Positions 12,990 through 20,688 of a stretch of DNA of 28,589 nucleotides are shown here, piece by piece. Source of the DNA: JAGOUY01 sp964562155 (GTDB taxonomy: Bacteria > Patescibacteriota > Patescibacteriia > 2-12-FULL-60-25); NCBI GenBank assembly GCA_964562155.1, contig CAZLRU010000016.1:1-28589 (forward strand), written 5' to 3'. The number at the start of each line of letters is the position of its first letter. The stretch's first letter is position 1. Below the pieces are notes generated by a model. It searched no databases. It worked only from the letters and a program-made list of their open reading frames with translations, and had not been told where the DNA came from. The position numbers and the translations under genes were made by a program.

Positions 12990-14501
12990 TTACATGCTTT
13001 GTTTTTCCTTTTGGTATTTTTGTTTTAGGTAATCGATAAAATATTTTGTCGTGAGCGGCTCACCCGTGATCTTCTTCACTAATGCTTCGGCGGTATACAG
13101 CTTTCCGTGAGCGTGAATATTCGTCTTAAGCCAGCCCTTTATGGCCGTGAAGTCTCCTCGTTTTACCTGTTGGTCGAGGTTTTTTATCTGATCTTTTGCC
13201 GCGTGGTAAAACTGAGCTGCGTAGAGATTCCCCAGTGTATAGGTGGGGAAATAGCCAATCGCTCCGCTCGACCAGTGCACATCCTGCAAAACACCCAGGC
13301 GATCGTTAGACACCTTGAGACCAAGATATTCTTTTATTTTTGCGTTCCAGATCTCTGGTAAATCTTTGACTTTTATCTTGCCTTCGATGAGCCCTTTTTC
13401 TATCTCAAACCTAAGAATAATGTGGAGATTGTAGGTGACTTCATCTGACTCGGTACGAATAAAGGATGGCTCGACGCGATTTATGATTTGATAAAACGTT
13501 TCGAATGGAACCTGCTTATATGGACGTGGAAAGCATTGTTGTAATTTAGGATAGAAATACTGCCAAAATGGGCGGCTTTTACCAATATTATTCTCCCAGA
13601 GCCGCGACTGTGACTCGTGAATCCCCAAAGAAACCGTCTCCCCAAGCGGGGTCCCAAAATGCTCGATTGGGAGTCCCTGTTCGTAAAGACCATGACCCAT
13701 TTCATGAATGGAGCTTCCGATCGCGTACAAGACATTCGACTCATCGTACCGAGTCGTCAGACGAACATCATGCGGATGAAAACTGGTTGTGAATGGATGC
13801 GTACTGATATCCAACCGTCCCGCTTCTTGATCGAACCCGATCTTGTGCGTCATCCATGCATTGAATGCTTGCTGTTCCGTTATTGGAAATACCCCTTTGA
13901 GCACGTCTTCTTTTGGCTGTCGCTTTGAAGATACAGCAAGATCTCTCACGAATGACTGCAAGAAGTTGCGCAGCTCTTCAAATATCCCTGTTACCCGTCG
14001 GCTCGTTAGGCCCGGTTCATAGACGTCGAGTAGAGCATCGTATGGAGAATCTTTATACCCTAGGTATTCCGCCTCTTGTCGCTTGAGCTCGATAATTCGT
14101 TTGAGGTGAGGAAGAAACACCGTAAAGTCATCTTTCTTACGCGCATGAGCCCAAGCGGTTTGGGCCACGGAACAGAGCTCTGCCAGTTCTTTGACGAATG
14201 GTTCCGGTAATTTACGTTCGCGATCGTATGCACGCCACGCTTCTTGGATAATGATGGAAGCATGGGGGTCGCTCATCGTTTTGTTTGCACGGTGGAGACG
14301 GCTCAATACCTTTCCTTTATCCAAATCGAGAAGCTTTTGATGTGCGAGCACGCTTAGATAACTAATGGTCTTCGCACGTGGTCCGCTGCCTTTAACAGGC
14401 ATGTGGACTTCTTGGTCCCATTGCAAGACGGCAAGCGTCGAGTTGAGATGGGAGACTTCCGCGAGGCGTTCACGGAGAAGGTCGTAGGAGGCGGTATCCA
14501 T
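12990..14501 (-). CDS. Carboxypeptidase M32 (Taq-type metallocarboxypeptidase), 503 aa
   Basis: M32 enzymes remove C-terminal residues from peptides using one zinc. The length matches the family (about 500). Motifs in order: LQWDQEVHMP near residue 26, DISTHPFT at 231-238, HEMGH at 266-270 (zinc ligands H266, H270 and catalytic E267), and HESQSRLWEN at 295-304 (E296 third ligand). No signal peptide, so it is cytosolic and probably finishes peptide breakdown. It starts 33 bases after the stop of the upstream beta-propeller gene on the same strand; the two may be co-transcribed, although a CATAAT box 9 bases before the ATG could be a separate promoter. Confidence 0.95.
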   Translation of the reverse strand: MDTASYDLLRERLAEVSHLNSTLAVLQWDQEVHMPVKGSGPRAKTISYLSVLAHQKLLDLDKGKVLSRLHRANKTMSDPHASIIIQEAWRAYDRERKLPEPFVKELAELCSVAQTAWAHARKKDDFTVFLPHLKRIIELKRQEAEYLGYKDSPYDALLDVYEPGLTSRRVTGIFEELRNFLQSFVRDLAVSSKRQPKEDVLKGVFPITEQQAFNAWMTHKIGFDQEAGRLDISTHPFTTSFHPHDVRLTTRYDESNVLYAIGSSIHEMGHGLYEQGLPIEHFGTPLGETVSLGIHESQSRLWENNIGKSRPFWQYFYPKLQQCFPRPYKQVPFETFYQIINRVEPSFIRTESDEVTYNLHIILRFEIEKGLIEGKIKVKDLPEIWNAKIKEYLGLKVSNDRLGVLQDVHWSSGAIGYFPTYTLGNLYAAQFYHAAKDQIKNLDQQVKRGDFTAIKGWLKTNIHAHGKLYTAEALVKKITGEPLTTKYFIDYLKQKYQKEKQSM

Positions 14502-14534
14502 ACCACTTGTATTATGTAGTAAATTAGCGGTGCA

Positions 14535-15791
14535 TTAATGACTCACGTAATAGATCGCCCCGTTATAATCATCTGTAACAAAGAATGAATGAGGATCGTT
14601 TGTGAGTACGGCGGCGGTACGACCGTGGACTTGGCCGTCTTGTAAAAAGCCGGTGATAAGGTCTGAGGCTTGGAGCGTGTTTTGATCAATCGTGAGAAGC
14701 TTGTAGCCGACTCCCAAGGACTTGTTACCCGACCCATGGACCGCGACCACAAAAGATCCGTTGGACACATCAAACCCCAGAGGAGCGCTGTGCGGATCAA
14801 ATCCGTACGCAGCAACAGGGACCGTTTTACAATCAAAGGAACGTTGCCATTTTTGACTAGTGTCGGTATGGATCCTGCCTTTGAGTTGATAGCAGTAGGG
14901 CCAGCCGTAGTTTATTCCTTCTTCGACTTCGACAAACGTGTCTTCTGGCTTGTCGTTGCCGAGATTATCAGAGCCATTGACTGTGGCGTAGAGTTTATTG
15001 CCCAAGAATTGGATACCAACCGCGTTACGCAATCCATTGGCAAATACCTTGAGATCGCTGCCATCGGGGTTCATTTGCAGGATTGAAGCCCGCGATGGTT
15101 CATCTGTTTTTTCTTCACAGCTATTACATGAACTTCCGACGGATACATATATTTTATTATTATGCGCGATCACCGTCCTCGTGATATGACCCCCTCCTTC
15201 TGACCATGGCCGTGCATAGGTGGGAAAGACACTCACGATCTGAGGAGGTTCCGAAGGAGCGAGATCGCCCGACGCGTACTTATAACGAACCAACTTATCC
15301 GTCAGAGCGACATAGAGCCAAACCTGTCCGACCGGATCCGTATAGAAGGCGAGGCTGCTTGGATTGCGCTGCTTGGAGAGATAGGGGGTGACTTTTTTAA
15401 ATGTTTTCGTATCTGGGTCAAATTCATCAAAGACATACACGTGGCCATTGGGACTGTCGCCCGCACTCTCCATCTCTCCCACAAATAATCTATGATCAGG
15501 GCTCTTCGCCATAAATCGTAGACGCTTGTACCCTTGGGCCGCCACGAAAACCGTATAGTCCGTCGGCAATCTCAGGTTAAGGGTGCGACCGTTTTCCAAG
15601 GATAGCGTTTGCGTCTTTTTTTCAGACACAGGAGCAGTGGCGGGTGGAGCTGCGAGCGTCGACGTAACTTGAGGAGAGGAGGATGAGTCCGGCGCCTGAA
15701 TCGTTACGGCTGGCATAGATCCCGACCGCCAAATCAGCAATCCACCCAGACAAAGTAGACCGAGCACAAACATGAATCGAGAAGATGTCAT
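14535..15791 (-). CDS. Exported glucose/sorbosone dehydrogenase-type beta-propeller, 418 aa
   Basis: An N-terminal hydrophobic span (6-22) anchors or exports the protein, and a Ser/Pro/Ala linker follows to about residue 60. The propeller shows family motifs: GGGHITRT (199-206, with a His in the place of the catalytic base), SCNSCEE (221-227), NGLRNAVGI (252-260), VNGSDNLG (271-278) and EGINYGWPYC (291-300). Relatives (Gdh-B, YliI/Asd) use PQQ to oxidise sugars. No PQQ biosynthesis gene is in the window, so the cofactor would have to be scavenged or the protein may use none. A -10 box TATACT lies 8 bases before the ATG. Confidence 0.88.
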   Translation of the reverse strand: MTSSRFMFVLGLLCLGGLLIWRSGSMPAVTIQAPDSSSSPQVTSTLAAPPATAPVSEKKTQTLSLENGRTLNLRLPTDYTVFVAAQGYKRLRFMAKSPDHRLFVGEMESAGDSPNGHVYVFDEFDPDTKTFKKVTPYLSKQRNPSSLAFYTDPVGQVWLYVALTDKLVRYKYASGDLAPSEPPQIVSVFPTYARPWSEGGGHITRTVIAHNNKIYVSVGSSCNSCEEKTDEPSRASILQMNPDGSDLKVFANGLRNAVGIQFLGNKLYATVNGSDNLGNDKPEDTFVEVEEGINYGWPYCYQLKGRIHTDTSQKWQRSFDCKTVPVAAYGFDPHSAPLGFDVSNGSFVVAVHGSGNKSLGVGYKLLTIDQNTLQASDLITGFLQDGQVHGRTAAVLTNDPHSFFVTDDYNGAIYYVSH

Positions 15792-15799
15792 ATTTTTTG

Positions 15800-15805
15800 A
15801 GTATA
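15800..15805 (-). promoter_or_regulatory. -10 box of the beta-propeller gene
   Basis: On the minus strand this is TATACT, 8 bases before the ATG at 15791; TTTCAC lies 17 bases further upstream. The spacing predicts a leaderless transcript. Confidence 0.55.
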
Positions 15806-15867
15806 CCCTGTTGCCAGCTTGGGTGAAACATGGAATTATGCCTCCACTTATTGACGTTTGATAGACT

Positions 15868-16980
15868 ATGCTTGTTCCCGTCCCCGACGTTCTTCATCAG
15901 AACCAGCTCTTGATTGGGCTGCTCTTCCTCGTCATCGCCATCACGAGTCGGGTGAAGCGTTCCGTGTCTTTATCCAAAGAAACGACAACGGAGCTCAAGG
16001 GCTTTGCGATTCTGACGGTGGTATTCGCGCATATCGGCTTTTACCTGGCGGAAGATACGCGCTTTTTATTTCCGCTTTCGATCTCCGCCGGTGTTGGGGT
16101 GAATCTATTCTTGTTTTTATCCGGCTATGGGCTCACTCACTCGATGCTGCATCGCCCTCTATCAGCATGGGAGTTTTATAAAAAACGCTTAGCAAAACTC
16201 TTTGTTCCTCTTTGGGTATTGCTTGCCATCCTCTTTCTCGCCGACTGGCTCTTTCTGCACCGAACCTATTCTTTTCATACTCTTCTTCAAAGCGCTGTAG
16301 GGTTTTTCCCAAAAGCAAATCTGTATGAAAATATCGACTCCCCTCTTTGGTATTTTACCTTCATTTTATTTTATTATTTACTCTATCCTCTCGTTTTTTT
16401 CCGGTACGCGCCGATTATTTCTTCCATTCTCCTGGCCGGTGCAAGCTACCTCGTCACAACGTTCATTCCCTTGCCTGTCGATGAAGGCGTGCTCGGTGTT
16501 TATCAAGTTCACATCTACGCCTTTCCGTTAGGAGCTCTTTGTGCCGCTGTCTGGCAGAGCCGTATTCGCTGGCTAGAACGCACGACCGAGCGTGTAAAGC
16601 AGTTCTTTGAACGACCGGCCCTTCTCTCCTATACCACTCGGGGAGGGTGCATCATAGCACTAACAGGCGCCTTTCTTTACCTGTCTATTCATGGCGATAT
16701 CGGAAAAGAGCACTGGATCGAACAACGAACCAGCTTACTCACCATGTTTACCGTGATTGGACTATTTTTACTTAAGCCATTCGAGACTCGACTCTTGTTT
16801 TGGACCGGTTTATTCTCCTACGAAATCTACCTCCTCCACTGGCCCCTCGTCTATCGATATGACCTCTTTTACCGATGGCTGCCCGCGTGGCTTGCGACCT
16901 TCCTCTATCTTTTTGCCTTTCTCCTTCTTGGTCATGCGTTTCAACGTTTTGTGGATAGACTCAATAAACGACTCTTCTAG
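15868..16980 (+). CDS. Membrane acyltransferase (acyltransferase-3/OafA family), 370 aa
   Basis: About ten hydrophobic spans cover the protein. The N-terminal part has the family signature ELKGFAILTVVFAHIG with the conserved His at 55, followed by GVNLFLFLSGYGLT and YKKRLAKLFVPLW. Family members transfer acetyl or other acyl groups to surface sugars or peptidoglycan. No extracellular SGNH domain is present, so it is the short form. Its partner glycan is unknown. A TAGACT box directly abuts the ATG, which is too close for it; transcription may begin elsewhere or the true start may be an in-frame TTG at 15910. It is divergent from the beta-propeller gene. Confidence 0.85.
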   Translation: MLVPVPDVLHQNQLLIGLLFLVIAITSRVKRSVSLSKETTTELKGFAILTVVFAHIGFYLAEDTRFLFPLSISAGVGVNLFLFLSGYGLTHSMLHRPLSAWEFYKKRLAKLFVPLWVLLAILFLADWLFLHRTYSFHTLLQSAVGFFPKANLYENIDSPLWYFTFILFYYLLYPLVFFRYAPIISSILLAGASYLVTTFIPLPVDEGVLGVYQVHIYAFPLGALCAAVWQSRIRWLERTTERVKQFFERPALLSYTTRGGCIIALTGAFLYLSIHGDIGKEHWIEQRTSLLTMFTVIGLFLLKPFETRLLFWTGLFSYEIYLLHWPLVYRYDLFYRWLPAWLATFLYLFAFLLLGHAFQRFVDRLNKRLF

Positions 16981-17018
16981 CGCTTATCGCTCTTTACTCA
17001 TTCATCCATTCTAGATCC

Positions 17019-17984
17019 ATGCCATCCTCTCTTTCTCCCAACGTACAACGACAACTGATTTTGGATGAACTTTTTGATCTAAGCCTCTATCGCACCTTCC
17101 GAACACAAGCCTCACCACATATCACCTCGCTACTGGATAATCTTATCAAAACAGAAACGGGGCATTTGGAGTTTTGGCAAACATTTTTTCAATCAGGAGT
17201 TACGGAGCTGGACCCTCTTAGAAAGGCTAAGCTTCAGCTGTTTCGCGCTATTGTCGCCTGTTTTGGAGATAGCGCCATCCTGCTCCTTATGGAAGTGATT
17301 GAAGTGCACGGGGTTAAAAAATACCTGGACCTGTGGCGCACAACGCGCGACAGCACCTTACGCCAAGGTCTGCGAAGGATTTTAGAAGACGAACTCATTC
17401 ATGAAGAGAATATCGTGACAGAAACAGCGGGACGAACCGTTGACGGAACCTTTATTCGCAATATTTTTCTTGGATTTAATGATGGTTCCGTTGAGATCCT
17501 TGGTGCCGTTAATGGGTTGGTAGCCGCTCTTCACGAGCCCATTCTCGTATCTGCTGCAGGCTTTACCGTCTCCATTGCGGGCGCTATCTCGATGGCGGCA
17601 GGCGCGTATGTATCCACCCACTCTGAAGCAGAAATCATGCGTACCGAGGCACAAAAACGGGCGTTCTTAGAAGAAGCAGGTGATGCCTCGATGCCGTCAG
17701 CGGATATCACTCCCCCATCCGCCTTGCGCGCGGCCATCATCGTTGGGATCACCTATTTGATTGGCGCCACCTTCCCACTCGCTCCCTTCATCTTAGGAGC
17801 CACAAGTCCCCTGTGGTCGATTATCCTATCAGGCAGCTTAATCCTGTTTGTCTCCGCGATCTTGGCGTTTGTTTCCGGCATGCACATGCGTCGGCGGGTG
17901 GTGATGAATTTTATGATCGTTGTGATCGCAACGGTCGTATCGTATGGATTTGGGTTATTCGCTCAGCAATGGTTTGGTGTGTAG
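17019..17984 (+). CDS. Ferritin-like/VIT1 fusion iron (manganese) transporter, MbfA-like, 321 aa
   Basis: Residues 1-135 are a four-helix rubrerythrin/ferritin-like domain with putative iron ligands E17, E46-x2-H49 (KTETGHLEFW), E92/E95 and E125-x2-H128 (EDELIHEEN). Residues 145-321 are a VIT1/CCC1 transporter domain with GFNDGSVEILGAVNGLV, then SMAAGAYVSTHSEAE, and five spans in all. The same domain order occurs in MbfA, an iron exporter of alphaproteobacteria. The protein probably senses or loads Fe2+ through the ferritin-like part and moves it across the membrane; direction is inferred from MbfA. It follows the acyltransferase by 38 bases. Its last 30 bases overlap the end of the convergent kinase-like gene. 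Confidence 0.9.
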   Translation: MPSSLSPNVQRQLILDELFDLSLYRTFRTQASPHITSLLDNLIKTETGHLEFWQTFFQSGVTELDPLRKAKLQLFRAIVACFGDSAILLLMEVIEVHGVKKYLDLWRTTRDSTLRQGLRRILEDELIHEENIVTETAGRTVDGTFIRNIFLGFNDGSVEILGAVNGLVAALHEPILVSAAGFTVSIAGAISMAAGAYVSTHSEAEIMRTEAQKRAFLEEAGDASMPSADITPPSALRAAIIVGITYLIGATFPLAPFILGATSPLWSIILSGSLILFVSAILAFVSGMHMRRRVVMNFMIVVIATVVSYGFGLFAQQWFGV

Positions 17985-18509
17985 CACGTTCACGATAAAG
18001 GCCTTTACTTCGCCTAGCGCCATCTCAAAACCTTTAGGAAAGTGGTTTTTTACTGTGTAATCTACCGCACATGTTTCAATCCCCTGAACCTCGTCGCCCT
18101 CTTCGCGGCCGGCCCTAGGCGTCCAATCGCCTTCCGGTTGAATTTTGATGATGAAAATAGTTTCAATGTACTGCTTTAGCTGCTCAATCAAAAGCGGAGA
18201 AGACGTGGCTATCACGGGACCTTTTAACAAGGCGCGCTCCCAGTCTTCTCGACGCGTTCCATACTCGTTTCCTTGAAACGTGAAGTGCGCCGCAAACGCA
18301 CCCTCGTTCTTCCACCGGGTAAATGTTTCTCTATCCACAAAATGATGGAGCTTCTCTTCACCGGAACGAGGACTGCGCGTTGTTGTTCCGGGCACGGGCT
18401 GAAACAGATTCGGAACATCTTTCAACACACCTTCGACGAGGCTTGTTTTTCCCACCCCACTTCGACCAATCAGAAGAATCGCTGTACCCGGTATTTTTGA
18501 CATGCTCAT
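17955..18509 (-). CDS. Guanylate-kinase-like P-loop protein, 184 aa
   Basis: The P-loop is GRSGVGKTS (15-23). TTTRSPRSGE (42-51) and NEYGT (81-85) match the GMP-binding segments of guanylate kinase, and FVDRETF (57-63) fits its lid region. The protein is divergent overall, so it may be a nucleotide kinase other than the housekeeping Gmk or a regulatory relative. It is the third gene of a tight operon, starting 3 bases after the stop of the 18513-18884 gene. An alternative start is Met3. The 3' end overlaps that of the VIT1 gene by 30 bp. Confidence 0.78.
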   Translation of the reverse strand: MSMSKIPGTAILLIGRSGVGKTSLVEGVLKDVPNLFQPVPGTTTRSPRSGEEKLHHFVDRETFTRWKNEGAFAAHFTFQGNEYGTRREDWERALLKGPVIATSSPLLIEQLKQYIETIFIIKIQPEGDWTPRAGREEGDEVQGIETCAVDYTVKNHFPKGFEMALGEVKAFIVNVLHTKPLLSE

Positions 18510-18512
18510 CTA

Positions 18513-18884
18513 TTATTTTTTCATCCATTCCGGCATGGGAATATCGTCGGCCATATCTTGCCCGAATACATCAAATACAGCCTCGATCACTCTGCGATCG
18601 TAGTCAGGATAAAACCCATTAAAAACGATATCTTCACTATCATATTCTCTCCACTGCCCTTGGTGAGTACGTAGATACTCGGACAAGTACTCTTTCATCC
18701 GTAGCTCTAGCGTCACGCTTCCTTCCACGTGTTCCGTAATCAACCTCTCGATATTGGCACGCTCCTTCGCTGCCTGCCGTTCATTTTCAACCAGCGCCTC
18801 AGGCGTTATAACGTGCACAGAAGGCCGTTTCTCCACTTCATTCGCGGATACTTCGGGCGGATGAGAAGGTCGTTCGTTGGACAT
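18513..18884 (-). CDS. Hypothetical protein, 123 aa, middle gene of a three-gene operon
   Basis: I do not recognise a family. Residues 1-30 are polar and probably disordered. Residues 33-75 form a charged helix (ENERQAAKERANIERLITEH...). The C-terminal 50 residues are acidic and aromatic (EYDSEDIVFNGFYPDYDRRV) and look folded. No signal peptide or membrane span is present. It lies 1 base after the coiled-coil gene and 3 bases before the guanylate-kinase-like gene, so the three are surely co-transcribed and may act together. Confidence 0.75.
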   Translation of the reverse strand: MSNERPSHPPEVSANEVEKRPSVHVITPEALVENERQAAKERANIERLITEHVEGSVTLELRMKEYLSEYLRTHQGQWREYDSEDIVFNGFYPDYDRRVIEAVFDVFGQDMADDIPMPEWMKK

Positions 18885-18885
18885 A

Positions 18886-19239
18886 TTAATTTGATTTTTT
18901 AAACGTTACTTTGAAGACAGGTTCGTATTTCACATCGTTCTCATCGACAATATCAATCGTCTCCCCCTTCATAAACTTCGTGAGGGCCATGTCACTTAAT
19001 AGCTGCGCATCTGTTTTTAACGCTTCATCAAGCCTCTCCACTTTTTCCAGCTCACGAATGAATTCTTGTTTTATCTCGGTTTCAATACGCAGCTTTTTTG
19101 CCTTCAGTTCTTTTAAATCATCCTGAATGGTCTGATACGGCTTTGATTGAGACAAAACATCTTTAAAAGAAGTGGTGAGTTCGCGTTTTTGCTTACGCGT
19201 CGCACGGATGCGCTGCAAGACGTCTTTTAAGTCGGGCAT
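18886..19239 (-). CDS. Hypothetical coiled-coil protein, 117 aa, first gene of the operon
   Basis: I do not recognise a family. Residues 1-90 are almost wholly helical and Lys/Glu-rich with Leu/Ile spacing, consistent with an antiparallel or dimeric coiled coil. The C-terminal 35 residues (GETIDIVDENDVKYEPVFKVTFKKSN) look like a short beta hairpin. It is followed after 1 base by the next gene. An extended -10 box at 19294-19302 gives an unusually long leader of about 48 bases for this window. Confidence 0.75.
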   Translation of the reverse strand: MPDLKDVLQRIRATRKQKRELTTSFKDVLSQSKPYQTIQDDLKELKAKKLRIETEIKQEFIRELEKVERLDEALKTDAQLLSDMALTKFMKGETIDIVDENDVKYEPVFKVTFKKSN

Positions 19240-19293
19240 AAGGAGGGATGTCGTAGGTGAGTAGAGAGGGTTACTGAGCCGTTAGATGGGCGG

Positions 19294-19302
19294 ATTGTAG
19301 CA
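19294..19302 (-). promoter_or_regulatory. Extended -10 promoter of the three-gene operon
   Basis: On the minus strand this reads TGCTACAAT (TGnTAnnnT), 54 bases before the ATG at 19239. GGATGTCGT occurs in opposite orientation at 19245-19253 and 19303-19311, framing the leader; this could be an operator pair. Confidence 0.5.
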
Positions 19303-19374
19303 CGACATCCGTCCTCCTCCTATCCTCTCCCTTTATTGTCGGAATTCTTCTCATATGAGACGATTCGGCCGATT

Positions 19375-20688
19375 ATGTATCATCCACGCATTGCTGTTAT
19401 CGGAGCCGGAGCCTCGGGCCTTAGTTGCGCCTACGAGCTCCAAAAATCCGGCGCCGCCGTCATCGTATTTGAAGCCCGTCCATACGTCGGAGGACGCATG
19501 GCAACACGCACGAAACAAGACCTTCCTTTTGACATTGGTGCGGATCACCTATGCAATCTGTACGATGACATGAAAGCGTATGCGCAAGAATTCGGTCTGA
19601 CATTTGAACCCATGCGTTTTTCCAACTATGGACTCTTTAGAGGTGGCCGCGTGCTTCCGATCGACTCCTCTGTCAGCATCCGATCACGTCTCAAGCTTCT
19701 CTGGAACCAACGAGGACCTCGCCGCGTCAAAGATTTTTTCAATTTATCAAACGCGGCCCCGTTTGACACGGAGGACGGTGACACTTACGGACGTGCACAT
19801 TTCGGTGATGAGATCACCGACTATCTTGTAGATCCTTTTGTTTCTACCTATCAATTCCATCGCGCAAAAGAAATTAGCAGTGGCGCCTTCATCGCCATCC
19901 TTGAATCGCTTCGTTTTGACAACGGAAAATGGAAACTCCATCAGTTACGTGGTGGGATGAGTGCCCTACCCGAGGCATTTGCCGAGCGATTAACCGTGCA
20001 AACCGGTACCCCTGTTTTACGAGTAGCGCCGAGCGAAGACGGTGTTCTCGTTACCACAAAAGATGGATCTGAACCCTACGACGCTGTGGTATTAGCCTGC
20101 ACCGCGAGTGTCAGCGCACGCATCTTTGAACATCCGACCAAGGCGCAAGCAGACCTCCTCGCCTCAACCACGTATGCAAGCAGCATAAGCATCGCGTTTC
20201 GCGTCAAACCACCACACATTCCTCCCCACTCTGTTGTCTGGGTTCCTTATATTGAAAGTCAAAAAATTTCCGGATACACCAATCAAACCATGAAGCAGGG
20301 GTCTTTTACGAATGCAGCCGGTGAAAGCCTGCTTTGCACCTGGTTACACGAAGCATTCGCCAAAACACTCCTTCACGCATCAGACGAGGAGATTTTTCAG
20401 ATCGTGAAACACGAACTTGTTCGCGTGTGTCCGCATCTTGGCTCAGAAGACGCTCTCACCCCGTATGACATTGAGCGATGGGACGAGGCTATGCCAAAGT
20501 TTTCCGCCGGACACCTTAAGCGCGTGGATACATTTCTTCAACATCACCAAGGAGAACAGAATGTCTACTTTTGCGGAGACTTCATGAACAGCCTGTGGAC
20601 GGAGGGGAGTTTGCGCGGCGGAAAACGAACAGCATCACTCATTATGCAGCGCTTTTCCCGTGAAGACGCGCCCGGACCTCGCGAATAA
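19375..20688 (+). CDS. FAD-dependent amine-oxidase/protoporphyrinogen-oxidase-like protein, 437 aa
   Basis: The FAD-binding Rossmann motif is GAGASG (10-15) with the acidic ribose-binding end VFEARPYVGGR. The C-terminal FAD motif is in VYFCGDFMNSLWTEGSLRGGKR. RWDEAMPKFSAGHLKRV near residue 380 is typical of protoporphyrinogen oxidase (HemY) and related NAD(P)/FAD amine oxidases. No other heme gene is in the window, so a heme role is uncertain; carotenoid or quinone chemistry is equally possible. The start was placed at 19375, immediately before the Rossmann fold, rather than 39 bases upstream. Its 3' end overlaps the CrtI-like gene on the other strand by 47 bp. Confidence 0.85.
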   Translation: MYHPRIAVIGAGASGLSCAYELQKSGAAVIVFEARPYVGGRMATRTKQDLPFDIGADHLCNLYDDMKAYAQEFGLTFEPMRFSNYGLFRGGRVLPIDSSVSIRSRLKLLWNQRGPRRVKDFFNLSNAAPFDTEDGDTYGRAHFGDEITDYLVDPFVSTYQFHRAKEISSGAFIAILESLRFDNGKWKLHQLRGGMSALPEAFAERLTVQTGTPVLRVAPSEDGVLVTTKDGSEPYDAVVLACTASVSARIFEHPTKAQADLLASTTYASSISIAFRVKPPHIPPHSVVWVPYIESQKISGYTNQTMKQGSFTNAAGESLLCTWLHEAFAKTLLHASDEEIFQIVKHELVRVCPHLGSEDALTPYDIERWDEAMPKFSAGHLKRVDTFLQHHQGEQNVYFCGDFMNSLWTEGSLRGGKRTASLIMQRFSREDAPGPRE

